From assembly GCA_910592205.1 (NCBI GenBank), contig CAJVPJ010000713.1, positions 1 to 18,448 of the forward strand: a DNA stretch of 18,448 bases. The letters are read 5' to 3'. The notes under the pieces are model-generated. The model saw only the letters and a program-made list of their open reading frames with translations, ran no database searches and was not told the origin of the DNA. This document shows positions 9,448 to 18,448 of the stretch, piece after piece. How positions within the stretch are numbered: position 1 is the first letter of the stretch; each line of letters starts with the position of its first letter. A program made the position numbers and the translations under genes. This stretch comes from Paraglomus occultum (Eukaryota; Glomeromycota; Glomeromycetes; Paraglomerales; Paraglomeraceae).

Positions 9448-9877
9448 ATAGGCAGTTTTGCCTAACTCGGTCAAAAATATTAAGCCCTTTTTTTCAATAT
9501 TTAAAATCTTTCGATAAGTCGGTCAACATATGAAAAGTCTCGATAAGCTGTAAGTCGGTCAGCCTCCTTTACTGCTATATGATATCAATATCATTACTAT
9601 TTCAGTACAGTCGATCATATAAAATTTTTTTTACTTTGATTTTATTCGAGCTTGTGTATACAAGTCACCCGATTGTTCCGTTGCAACGAATAATAGTCAT
9701 GGAAATTAAAAACACTCACTAATCTTAAAAAAAAAAGAGCTCCGTGAGTACCAACAATGGGGAATTGATGATTATTCAACACAAACAAGCATTGCTAAAT
9801 TAGTCACGTAAATTCGATGAGTCGGTCTCTCTCGATAAGAGCCAGCCATCTCGGACCGACTTATCGAACCTGCCTAT
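9448..9877. mobile_element. 430-bp inverted-repeat element, pogo/Fot-like MITE
   Basis: The left end reads ataggcagttttgcctaactcggtc. The reverse complement of the right end reads ataggcaggttcgataagtcggtc, about 25 bases with one indel and a few changes. Inside the left end the motif (t)aagtcggtc repeats at about 9518 and 9552. Inside the right end the same motif occurs again near 9820 and inverted near 9855. There is no coding capacity. A clear target duplication is not visible (left flank ...tac, right flank ggt...), so the insertion is old or the ends are eroded. Confidence 0.6.
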
Positions 9878-9936
9878 GGTGTCAATATTGACTGAATGAC
9901 ATTTTTTACATTAATTTAACTTTTTGATATGTACTA

Positions 9937-10166
9937 TGGTGCACCAACGCTATACTCAACAGGTGTAACGAAAAAACTGTCATAGTAATTGTCCTAGTAA
10001 AGGCCAACTACCATCCGAAAATTTGCAAAAAAGGAAGAATTGCTGAATGGGCAGTAAAATTATCGGATTTTGCTTGAGAGGAAAATCAATAGCCAGTAAC
10101 CTTTGTGATTACGAAAGGTTTTAAAGACAGGTGGTCTTATTGTCGAGTATTAGAATTGGTGCACCA
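9937..10166. mobile_element. 230-bp MITE with TA target duplication
   Basis: The left arm starts tggtgcaccaacgctatact. The reverse complement of the right end starts tggtgcaccaattctaatact. The arms match over about 24 bases with a few changes and one indel. TA lies directly outside both ends (9935-9936 and 10167-10168). The ends are unlike those of the 6240-6507 MITE, so this is a second Tc1/mariner-type family. It is non-coding. Confidence 0.72.
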
Positions 10167-10923
10167 TATGTATAAAATACTTTCTGTACCGATCATTTAT
10201 CTTCCCCATAGAAGACTTTAACCAATAACGAAAGCGAATAATAATTTGCGTTTACCAATCCTTAGAGCTACTGATCATTTATTTAAAAATTTTCTATTAT
10301 AGCATATTGGATTTTCGAGGTCGACATTTTTATTTCGGCACATAAATTAGTGTATCCCCGGACCATATAATATTACCTTTGTACGGTCACATAATCTGGT
10401 AACAGACCTATACAGTTATACCTTTACTTTGAGGGGGAAAGTAACTATCAAAGAATTTGTTGTATCAGATCAACACTACTTCGCAGAGCGCGATTTAGTA
10501 ATAAGGTATTTATGAAGAGAATATCAATACAATATGTGAGAATAAGTGGTAGGCTGATAAATTCTTGTTACCTTTCGTTAATTACAAAATGCTTACAAAT
10601 TGCTGAAGGGTACTTTGCTCGAGGGGGGGGGGCATTTTAGTCAAAGAAATACGGTATATCGAGGTGTGACTGTATACTTTCAATCCCTTTAAACGAGAGG
10701 GGCACTTAGTTTACTAATGTACTGATTTACTCCTTATCGGTCTACGAATCTGCACCAAGTCACTACGGTGAGGGGAGACTTTTGAGTAGGCACTGTATTT
10801 CGATATATTTTACTTATGCAAATTGAAAAGCACAACAATAGCTTCTGCGAGAACGAAGTCAGTTAACAAATGTCCATAATCCTCGAGTATATTGATTGAT
10901 TGGCTTGACAGGTGGACGAGTTC
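10167..10923. other. Gene-free stretch 3' of the MED19-like gene
   Basis: No gene is visible. A run of ten G at 10623-10632 is striking in this AT-rich setting. Tatatcgaggtgtgactgtat at about 10655 is related to the tgactatat motifs around the 17-exon gene, and again resembles a pogo-like terminus. Confidence 0.45.
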
Positions 10924-11716
10924 CTAAGATTTCTGCAAATTAATCACTTTCTTCTTTTTCTTTCTCTTTCGTTCGCCTTCTATTCCATCCTTCTTGTAAT
11001 CTTTGTCCTTCTTCTGTTTATGCTTCCGTTTCTTGTTTGTCAAGAGTTGAGATGCAGATTCAATAACACTCGAGTAAACGTGCTATAAACACATGTAAAT
11101 GGTGGCACACCTTTTCTTTGTCCAAAGACATTCCTACTATACGTACTGAAGTAGATAGAAAATTGTGGGAGGTGTCAGCAAGTGATGCGTTTTGGCGTGT
11201 TTTTTTTACATGCCTTCACATGAAGTGCGCGATCATGCATATTACGTAATAAGGACAAGTAAAACGCAATTAAATGAATCTAAAACTTTGGATGCCAATA
11301 GTTGTATGAGTTTAAACAAGAGTGACTTAATAGCGCACTTTGGGATGATTGTGGAGTGTCCACCATCGAGTCATCATCACCACCCACTTCTTCCAGACCG
11401 TATTTTGTTGCGTCAAACTATACAATTCCATTGGTAATATTCCAGGAGATTAAAGAGATGGCAAATTGGTGATAAACAGTTATAGGTAATAACTTACACC
11501 TGGCAGAGGTCCTGGCCTTAACTTTCCAAGCTCCGTACGCACTTTTGCGACGTCTATTTGCGGTAATTCTGATAACTGTATCGGCTCGTTATATAGACGT
11601 GCGCGTAGGGAACTATCTCGCATTGGTTGGGGCTTTCCTAACGATATATTAGGATTAGCTGACCGTATTGCGACTAACACGTTTTACATTCTTTCTTTGG
11701 TGCCCTTACCAGGCAT
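10924..11716 (-). CDS. MED19: Mediator subunit 19-like protein
   Basis: Mediator couples activators to RNA polymerase II, and Med19 is a head/hook subunit. Exons in transcription order: 11710-11716, 11498-11673, 10924-11082 (113 residues, phases agree). The middle exon reads SSLRARLYNEPIQLSELP...ELGKLRPGPLPG, matching the short conserved Med19 core ending in a GPLP motif. The last exon starts after a strong GTAAGT donor and is a lysine-rich tail (KKRKHKQKKDKD, GERKRKKKKK), as in metazoan-type Med19. The first intron would be only 36 bases. If it is not real, translation could start at the internal ATG at 11623. The 415-base second intron carries a spurious plus-strand ORF (11192-11437). Identity rests on a short motif plus tail, so it is good but not certain. 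Confidence 0.72.
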
Positions 11717-11863
11717 ATGTATCATAACGTACGGGCCAGAGAGTACCTTGATGAATGAGTTGAAGTAGATTGATGCTTCTTATTGACAACACACGTTTTA
11801 CTTGTGCAATACGGCGCTTTTAAATAATAGCAAGTATGCGCGTATTACAAAGATATCAAATTT

Positions 11864-11882
11864 CCAATCAAGCACGACCAAT
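11864..11882 (+). promoter_or_regulatory. Paired CCAAT boxes upstream of the MED19-like gene
   Basis: CCAAT occurs at 11864-11868 and 11878-11882, 14 bases apart. They lie about 150-165 bases upstream of the inferred minus-strand start. Such pairs are typical NF-Y/HAP targets in fungal promoters. The role here is inferred from position only. Confidence 0.3.
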
Positions 11883-12384
11883 CAAACTGCAACTTTGAAG
11901 CGGAGTGTTTGGCAACCCTCTTCGATAGAGCATTTCGCATAAGATCATTAACGATAGAATACGGAGCATACACAAATAAATATGGCGTACTAGCAACCGT
12001 GCTGTCTGTATTATGAGTGATCTTTCACATTGGTCTAGGCTGCGTGTTGATGGGAAGCATTATTGATCTGTGTAAGTTAGTTTATTATAAAGAAACTTCT
12101 TGGCTGAAAACAAATAATTCTTTCTGTGATTTCATAAATGATAAATACTAATACCAATCGTTCTTTTTTGTTTGCCCGGTATGTTAGAAATGCTCATTCT
12201 TTATGTCTACGTGTTAAGTTTTCTCATTAAGACTTTTGGTGTTTCAGTATTGCAACAGGCTAGTGTTTGGCATCACGCCTTGATTTGGCAGGTTTTCACA
12301 TTCAGGTCGAGACTGTCTTTCTATACGTGTGACAAGTCTTTGTGGACACACTCATTAATCAAATAATCCATTATCGTTCTTAAT
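11883..12384. other. Intergenic region between APC5 and the MED19-like gene
   Basis: This should contain the APC5 3' UTR and the distal MED19 promoter. The plus-strand frame at 12172-12366 has no support from splicing or composition. No further exon was found. Confidence 0.45.
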
Positions 12385-15300
12385 TTACGTGCCATAATAA
12401 TAACTATCATGGTCAGGATGTCTGCTCTCATTATATTCAAGGCGATTAAGTAGATTTAGATACGCAGAAGCAGCCTCATTCCGTGAAGAAAGAGATCCAA
12501 TCGCATTGTAAACGTAAGCTTGCAACTGAAGCACTTTGAGGGCTTCGGCGATTGAAAATAGGCGAGAAAAACCTGTAGTTGAGTTAATGAATCGTCGACT
12601 CGTATTCATTATGTGAAAGCGGTGGTGATACACGCAAAGAATATAACATACCTGTAAGAGCTGCATCCAAGAATGGAATCGTATCATTGAGACTATTCGT
12701 AGGTGTTCTTCCAACTGCTTAATTATCAGTAGAATTTAATCGTTTGTTGATGGTAAATAACAGAATCGAATTAAATATTACAAACCCCGTTGATCCTCAG
12801 TAATGCTTGCGATAATACATTCAGCATACACCAATTGTCCAACTGATTGTAAACGCAAAGAATGCTCTGCAAGCAGCTAAAAAAATAGACCGAAGTTCGT
12901 AAATACGCTAAGGAAATCGATAAGGACATGATATATCAGCTCTTACTTCTGGCATAATCTTTTCTATCATGCCAATAGATCTGGTGGCTAGGTTGAAACT
13001 CAAAAGGATCTCAGCAAGTCGTATAATGGCCATTAAGTAGCTACTACGATAATGAAATCGTTCACTTAAGCAGAGGGAGGAGAGCACGTATGGAAGCGCC
13101 GATGTTTGGTGAGTAGACGTCTAATTGAGTGATAACTGTTTGTTAATAGATGCTTCGACACGTATCCCAGTACTTATTGTCCATGTAGTATATACCATCC
13201 TGATTTCAGCCAATTTCAGTAAATAATTTGCAACATTCATCTGATTTGTTGACCGAAGACGACTGCTCTGTTCTATTAACGAGTGTAGCAACTCAACTGC
13301 CTTCCGTCCAATCATTTGGTAAAATAAGCCAATTGAGTACGTGTCACCGATCTTGAAATGTCGCGCGACCGATATTTGCTTACCATGCCCTCTCTATTAC
13401 TCTTAGACAAATGAGATGCTCTTTGATATTCAAAATCGGCAGCTACTATTGGATCGTATTGGCAGGCTGCACGTAGTTGGATCTCTAATGCTTCGATGTT
13501 ATAGAACTCGCAGCTGAATGCATGTTATGATCATCGAATGATAACATAATAATACGACGTAATTATCACTTCTTGTCATTCCTTACCTCTCTAGACTTTT
13601 GGTATATTTTATTCTTCCAAGAGAGGATATCCATTGAGATGCCGCTCGGCGTATATCAATAAAAATATTGATCGAGTCCATAAACAGTCTTATTGCCTCT
13701 GTATAATTTCCATTTAACATATGCTGATATAGTAGAACGATCGTGCGTTATGAAAGGATTAATGGAACTGAAAATGACGACGCTGTATCAAATCATATAT
13801 CATTCGTTACATGTTCGGCTATTTGGCAATATGCAATAACACTATCTTCGGGATTTGGACGTTTCTGTGTTATTATTTGAGATGAGTACAAAGTGGACAA
13901 TCCATTGTTGCCTATTAGATTACTGTTAGCACCTCGCTTGCATGTGCTGTCTTCCAATGAAAACATCGAATTATAGTCACCATAAATGTCCCAGACACTA
14001 GCCAACAGAAGATGAGATTGCTCGTTCACAGCACAAGGTGCACTTAGATTCAACGAAGAGCTTTTCAGGAGAGACTCGAAGACATCAGTGGGAGATTCAC
14101 CCTAAGGTTATCCATGACAAATAATCAGTTGATAACTGACATCGGTTATAATCTCTTATAAAACAATGTTTAATGATTGCCTGTTGAAGCTTTTTTGCTG
14201 CTTTCCCCAATTCACCCAGCGACTGTAGGCTGCTGAAGTTTGCCTCCTTAGCTTTGTCAATCATCGAATCTAGCATTTGCTGTTCTGTCGCGCCAAGACG
14301 TATTGATTCGACGTATTCATACGATTTAAGATAATACAACCAGCTAATAGTATAATACATGAATAGTATTAAGCATACAAGTGTCATATGTCATGATGTA
14401 TCGCACTAGCGTGATAGTAACATCATCAGCAAATACCTTAGTGCAAATCGTAGACATTCTTGATCATTACTCTCACGCGCCATTCTTATGGTTTCCGATA
14501 TCGCCTATAGGTGAGTATTAATTAATAAAGAAAATGATGCATTCATGCTTACGGTTACCTGAATTCAAATATCATACCAACAATGCCTGCTCCTTGTGTC
14601 CAAATTTAGCATGCAGTTTTACGAGATTCAATAGCACATGCTGATACCACGACTTACTAAAGAAAGCACAGCAGTGATAATATATTTATTATAATCAACA
14701 AACCCCCATTTCATACCTGTATGCTTCATCCACTGGACAGAAGTTAGAAAAATTGTAGAAATTACGTAAAGCGCCTTCATATTCCCCTGATTGCATACAG
14801 TCTATATATCTAATCATCAGAATCTGAAATTAACATTCCGCCGCCTAAGTAGAAATAATAATGCAGTGTAACTTACTCTATGTAATATATAGTGGATATC
14901 TCGGGAAGTCTTTTGTGAATCATTCGTATTTTACTCTCAAGATGAGGAGGTAGTATTCCTCCATATACTTCATGTTTAAGTAAAAGTAGCCATTAGTCCA
15001 ACAATTCATGAAGATGTTACTCATAATCATTAGGTCGTACTCACACTGTAGTTGAGTTATTACATACACTGCAAACTTCTCCGCATCGTTTTTAGAAATA
15101 ATCTCTAACAAAGACACGCTTAAATCAGAGACGTGCGAAATGAAATACAGATAACATTTGACACACTACCTTGTTTATGCATGGTATACTCTTTTGCCAC
15201 ATGAGATAAAGTATACACACTATTATCAGGCTCAAGTGAAAGACATGATAATTTGTATTCTACAAACGCATTCCAAATAAGTGAAATCTCAGCAAAAGAC

Positions 15301-16183
15301 AAGCGCAAACATTCAATATGGCATCGACGCACGAAAATGCCGAATAGACTGTAACGAGACTATTAAAAATTAACCAATTAAATAGCTGGAACTCAAAAAT
15401 TAACATAACAAACTTTACTAAGTAATCGTCTTACCAGTCCTTTCCCCTGTATAAATAGCATATGATATTAGTAAATATATTGAGTAACATCAACAAAACG
15501 CATGCATTCTAAACCTCGTCTTTTTCATTTCTTGTTAACAGGGTTCCCGTATCTTAATACATCAGTACAAGTTAGAGAATTTTTATTATCCGTTAAAATG
15601 TATTTAACTGCAAACACCTACGTTGTATATACGCGATAAATTCATGTGGTGTTTCGAGATCTCTCAACTGTAATAATCACGTCAACAGAGATTATGACCT
15701 CAATATTTGAACGCGTTGAGAGACTGTCAATTATCTGCAGATCACCTTATCGAAGAGAGTCATTTTTATCGATTTTCCATTAGCACTATCACTTTCTTCC
15801 ATCCTTACACAAAGCTCAGGTAGTGTTGGCTCCGGATAGCTATAATCATCCTACCATTTAATTTTCATTTATTCATTGAAGTCAATTAATACATCTCAAA
15901 TTAAGCGTTGCTCTTGAATATCATATTCATTGTTAAGACGACTCACGCAAACGCTCAACCTATCAATTAGGAAATATAATAATGGTACTTCAAAGTCTTC
16001 ATTCCCTTGATCACAATAAGCATCTATCAATGCTAGTAGACATATTTTGTAAGGTGTTAAGAAATTCGTCTTAAACAGGTATCGTGTCTTTTCGCGAGAC
16101 CAGCGTGTTGATGGCTCAATGTATGATCTGTTCGTATCATCGTTTGACCAATCCCAATCGTCTAACGGAGAGTTATCGTCCAT
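12385..16183 (-). CDS. APC5: Anaphase-promoting complex subunit 5
   Basis: APC5 is a TPR-rich scaffold subunit of the APC/C, the ubiquitin ligase that drives mitotic exit. Twenty exons in transcription order: 15947-16183, 15746-15850, 15622-15667, 15515-15552, 15435-15446, 15170-15359, 15045-15104, 14877-14967, 14717-14809, 14578-14656, 14437-14504, 14181-14343, 13811-14101, 13587-13723, 13384-13513, 13196-13300, 12947-13120, 12786-12876, 12652-12717, 12385-12572. Phases agree throughout and give 787 residues (human about 755). Family landmarks: LTPYKICLLALI near residue 42; FGIFVRRC...LSFAEISLIW near 152; LPPHLESKIRMIHKRLPE near 235; ARESNDQECLRFALSWLYYL at 326-345; repeated TPR helices to the C-terminus. 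Exon 5 is a 12-base microexon. Intron 12 must use a GC donor (GC-AG). The start is the first ATG of an acidic DDWDWSNDD leader. Confidence 0.93.
14102..14180 (-). other. APC5: GC-AG intron of APC5
   Basis: The protein must run from ...GKAAKKLQQ to GESPTDVFESLL. The only donor that keeps phase 0 is CAG|GCAATC, paired with the acceptor CCTTAG|GGT (79 bases). Any GT donor nearby breaks the frame, and the unspliced reading ends in a stop soon after. Confidence 0.7.
15435..15446 (-). other. APC5: 12-nt microexon (exon 5) of APC5
   Basis: Four codons (GKGL) lie between a tatacag acceptor and a gtaaga donor. They keep phase 0 between the neighbouring exons and supply the residues just before the conserved SRYSLFGIFVRR block. 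Automatic gene finders would probably miss it. Confidence 0.65.
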
Positions 16184-16201
16184 ATTGCAAAGGATGCTGC
16201 A

Positions 16202-16278
16202 AACAACTCGCGAGCGGAGTAAAAATGATGAGATCGCGTGGTTTAACGTCACGCAATCTTCGATTTATTATTGGACAA
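16202..16278. repeat. Internal copy of a perfect 77-bp inverted repeat, in the APC5 5' flank
   Basis: This is the exact reverse complement of the last 77 bases of the window (18372-18448). It begins 19 bases upstream of the APC5 ATG, so in this copy it forms the 5' UTR or promoter of that gene. The plus-strand frames crossing it (16084-16332, 16119-16547) and the minus frame 16173-16418 have no support. Confidence 0.95.
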
Positions 16279-16594
16279 CTTTCCAAACAAATCCTTCTTC
16301 CGATAGGTTGGAAAACATTATCTACAACGTAATAATAATGTCTAAAACTTTTATATTGACAAACAATCTCATTATGCCGTGCTTGCCCCGCAAGGAACCA
16401 GTATATATTTTTTGGCACCTTATCAATTTGATACAGTTAATCCATATTATGCTTTTCATTCACGAACCCGTATTTCTCGCTCCCGGCATCAATGAAGCCC
16501 GATTATTCTCAGAAAGGAAGGGGGTTCTCTTCCCAACACGACTATGAAACCAGCTTCGTAAAGATAAATTCGAATAATTCTAATGTTTAAATCT
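16279..16594. other. APC5 upstream region
   Basis: Several overlapping open frames exist on both strands but none has splice-site support or a recognisable motif. This should contain the APC5 promoter and the 3' end of the unidentified gene at 16595-16774. Confidence 0.4.
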
Positions 16595-16774
16595 TTATTC
16601 ATCGGCTGCTCCAGTTCGTAACGTATTTCGAACTTCTTGAGCTAAGTAGCCTACGTTTCGATCGGACATTGATCTCGGTCTTCCATTCTAGGTTGAACTC
16701 TTCTTTGTCGCAGCATTAATCGCACGGAAAACTTGCGATTGGGAAGGCTCAAGATTTCACCAATTCCCACCGCC
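16595..16774 (-). CDS. Probable last two exons of an unidentified gene
   Basis: Exon A, 16726-16774, reads AVGIGEILSLPNRKFS after an aacag acceptor. A 38-base GT-AG intron (16688-16725) follows. Exon B, 16595-16687, reads NGRPRSMSDRNVGYLAQ, continues EVRNTLRTGAADE and ends in TAA. Composition and the phase-0 join look like a real C-terminus, but I do not recognise the family. Upstream exons should lie at higher coordinates. The open frame at 17137-17364 is one candidate, though I could not connect it in phase. The very short intron matches the 36-base one inferred in the MED19-like gene. Confidence 0.35.
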
Positions 16775-17136
16775 CTGTTATCTATCTTTCGAATTATGCA
16801 AGTTTCCTATTTAAAGGCGTCGATTTTGCTGACGTTATTTCGATAACAAAAAAACTCGATAAGTTTGATACATCAACATTGGTTGTGATTCTAAATAAAA
16901 TTCGAAAAGCGCTGAACAGCCCTTGCTTCAGTACTTTAAATTTTACAAGAATGGCCTAGAATGCCTGTTGCTTCGAATATAATTGCTAATTAATATGTTG
17001 GGCCGATTGTCATAAAGATTGCAGTGTGTTATTTAAACTTAAGTTAAATATATTTAACTAACTCTTAGAAGTACCTATCTGAGTAGCTAAGATAAGGGTT
17101 TGTGTTTATGAATAGTCGACAATATTTTTTCTGACT
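16775..17136. other. No supported feature
   Basis: This is AT-rich sequence. If the gene ending at 16595 is real, this is intron. No motif, repeat or RNA gene is seen. Confidence 0.35.
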
Positions 17137-17364
17137 TCACTTCTTCGCAAGGACGTCCATAATGAACCTTGCCAAGAATGCTCTAACCTCTATCCCTTGA
17201 AGCACGAATCCAATTTTAAAGAGATATACTTGTTCCCCTACTGAGTTGACCAACTCTTTGCGAATGCGACCAATTTTTACATGAAACGAAAATGTATTAT
17301 CATTATCCTTTGCTTCTCGAGAACAGCCAAATGATGACGACAGCTCTTTAATATGCAACGTCAA
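17137..17364 (-). CDS. Hypothetical ORF or internal exon
   Basis: A 75-codon open frame with balanced, protein-like composition (LHIKELSSSFGCSREAKD..., FSFHVKIGRIRKEL, YLFKIGFVLQG). It may be part of the same minus-strand gene as 16595-16774. Possible donors occur at gag|gttaga and caa|gtatat, but none joins in phase to the acceptor at 16775. No family is recognised. Confidence 0.25.
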   Translation of the reverse strand: MTLHIKELSSSFGCSREAKDNDNTFSFHVKIGRIRKELVNSVGEQVYLFKIGFVLQGIEVRAFLARFIMDVLAKK

Positions 17365-17842
17365 ATAAGATCGAGAGTGGCTGGACGTTATTCAGTAGCA
17401 AGCTTCATTATTGCCTCAAAATATAGGTACATGAGTAATTAACATGATTTTTTTCCATACATCTCGCTTTCATATGCCATTACGTTATTCTGAATTCAAA
17501 AACATTGTTGTTGAATTGTTTGTAGGCTTTTGCGAACACCTCGTTGTGAATAAACGTTCCTCGCAATAGTTAAATTGTTTGCATGAGTGAAGTTTTGTTG
17601 AATTCATGCTGGTATTATATGTTATTCAATATTCCACAGCTCGAAGTTTACCACTTTTCATTCTTCTTGACAATTCTTTGTGTTCCTGCAATCATCCGGG
17701 TTATTAGCAAACCTCTATCATAAACATGACTCCGGTTATGTGAACTGTTTGCTGCTAATGCGCAATGAAATTTTGCAGGTTTGCAGGTGTGGAATACAGT
17801 CATTCATTATGAGGTTATCCACAACTGGCGAAAGGGCGACCG
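17365..17842. other. Gene-free stretch, possible promoter of the small plus-strand gene
   Basis: No exon was accepted here. A short frame at about 17780-17840 reads LQVWNTVIHYEVIHNW before a stop, but no donor fits it. Confidence 0.35.
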
Positions 17843-18198
17843 ATGACTTTTGAGTAAGTGATTATTATATTGCCAATCATGAGTGTGAAAAGTTTACTTA
17901 TGTGAGATAAAATTAATATAGAACATATGTATATGTGTATACTTTTTGCGATTGATGATGTAATAAGAGATTCCAAAATACTATCCTACTCATTCGGTCT
18001 CTGTACAGGCATAAATGCTTTTATACAATAAACTGGCATACAAGAGAAAGATCATATCCACGCCCAGAATTTAAACCTGTTCTTCTTGTATATCAAAACC
18101 GTGTCGCTAATAAGAAATATAAGACAGAGGTAAAAAAATTACAAGTACACGAAAATGGTAAAGACAAGGTAACGCTAAGATACATCCACAAAATCTAA
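17843..18198 (+). CDS. Small two-exon gene, 66 residues, unknown function
   Basis: Exon 1 is 17843-17853 (ATGACTTTTGA), followed by a strong GTAAGT donor. Exon 2 is 18009-18198 after a ctctgtacag acceptor. The phase-2 join gives MTFEHKCFYTINWHTRE, then RSYPRPEFKPVLLVYQ, NRVANKKYK and a lysine-rich end, stop TAA at 18196. The second exon has clear protein-like composition. I do not recognise the family. GTAAAA at about 18129 or GTAACG at about 18169 could be further donors, in which case the gene continues beyond and is cut by the window end. Confidence 0.5.
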
Positions 18199-18371
18199 CA
18201 AAAGAAAACAACAAGCCCCCAAGTCAAAATAACTACAAAGATAATCGATCGAGATAAATAGAATTCGAGTGTCAAACTCGATTTGCATGTGATTCGATTA
18301 TCGTAGCATTACGTCCTTGCGCACTGCTGTAACTAATAACTAGTAATATAGCAACAGATACTGTTATTATA

Positions 18372-18448
18372 TTGTCCAATAATAAATCGAAGATTGCGTG
18401 ACGTTAAACCACGCGATCTCATCATTTTTACTCCGCTCGCGAGTTGTT
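18372..18448. repeat. Terminal copy of the perfect 77-bp inverted repeat
   Basis: This is the exact reverse complement of 16202-16278. It starts mismatching at 18371 and runs to the last base of the window. A length of exactly 77 bases ending at the sequence edge equals a k-mer size widely used in short-read assembly, so this is probably a graph-edge overlap caused by an inverted chimeric join or a longer true repeat. Confidence 0.95.

Noticed and set aside
11192-11437. 81-codon plus-strand ORF
   Set aside because: It lies inside the intron of the minus-strand MED19-like gene, has no recognisable motif and ends in a His-rich low-complexity stretch.
12172-12366. 64-codon plus-strand ORF
   Set aside because: It is in the APC5 to MED19 intergenic region, without splice sites or family features.
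15470-15515. Alternative APC5 exon reading NACVLLMLLNIFTNIIC through 15435
   Set aside because: It is phase-compatible but hydrophobic and unlike the family. Treating it as an intron before the 12-base microexon and using the acceptor at 15360 gives a better match to APC5.
16119-16547. 142-codon plus-strand ORF
   Set aside because: It is antisense to APC5 exon 1 and the 77-bp repeat. It has no protein-family signal, and the opposing gene is well supported.
1-18448. CRISPR array, bacterial operon, riboswitch or prophage
   Set aside because: Spliceosomal introns and eukaryote-specific genes show this is nuclear DNA. No regularly spaced direct repeats with unique spacers were seen.

Overview
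The window is eukaryotic nuclear DNA. It is AT-rich, and the genes are cut by many short GT-AG introns, often with a CTAAT or CTAAC branch-point motif. There are no bacterial-style operons or ribosome binding sites. The gene set (an APC5 subunit of the anaphase-promoting complex, and a Mediator MED19-like protein) together with a broken Tc1/mariner transposase of a kind I associate with arbuscular-mycorrhizal and other early-diverging fungi suggests an intron-rich, transposon-rich early-diverging fungus. That placement is inference. No marker gene fixes it.

Layout. 1-1917 is bounded by a perfect 47-bp inverted repeat and holds only an unsupported ORF and a possible small exon. 2492-5979 (+) is a 17-exon gene for a membrane-anchored protein of about 773 residues. 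Its C-terminal half carries a His...Asn-Cys arrangement typical of circularly permuted papain/NlpC-like (LRAT/YiiX-like) folds. I do not recognise the full protein, and it is the most interesting gene here. 6240-10166 is a transposon graveyard: a 268-bp TA-flanked MITE, a 10-11-bp minisatellite, a decayed Tc1/mariner transposase, pogo/Fot-like terminal motifs, a 430-bp inverted-repeat element and a 230-bp TA-flanked MITE. 10924-11716 (-) is a three-exon MED19-like gene. 12385-16183 (-) is a complete 20-exon APC5 gene of 787 residues. Every exon phase was followed through and the reading frame stays open. 16595-16774 (-) looks like the last two exons of an unidentified gene. 17843-18198 (+) looks like a small two-exon gene (66 residues).

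The genes do not form one pathway. APC5 (cell-cycle ubiquitin ligase) and MED19 (transcription) are unlinked housekeeping genes that happen to be neighbours on the minus strand.

Caution on the ends: the last 77 bases (18372-18448) are the exact reverse complement of 16202-16278, and the first 47 bases are the exact reverse complement of 1871-1917. Inverted copies of nearby sequence placed exactly at both ends are what chimeric amplification and assembly-graph breaks produce. The terminal inverted repeats should not be read as biology without checking.
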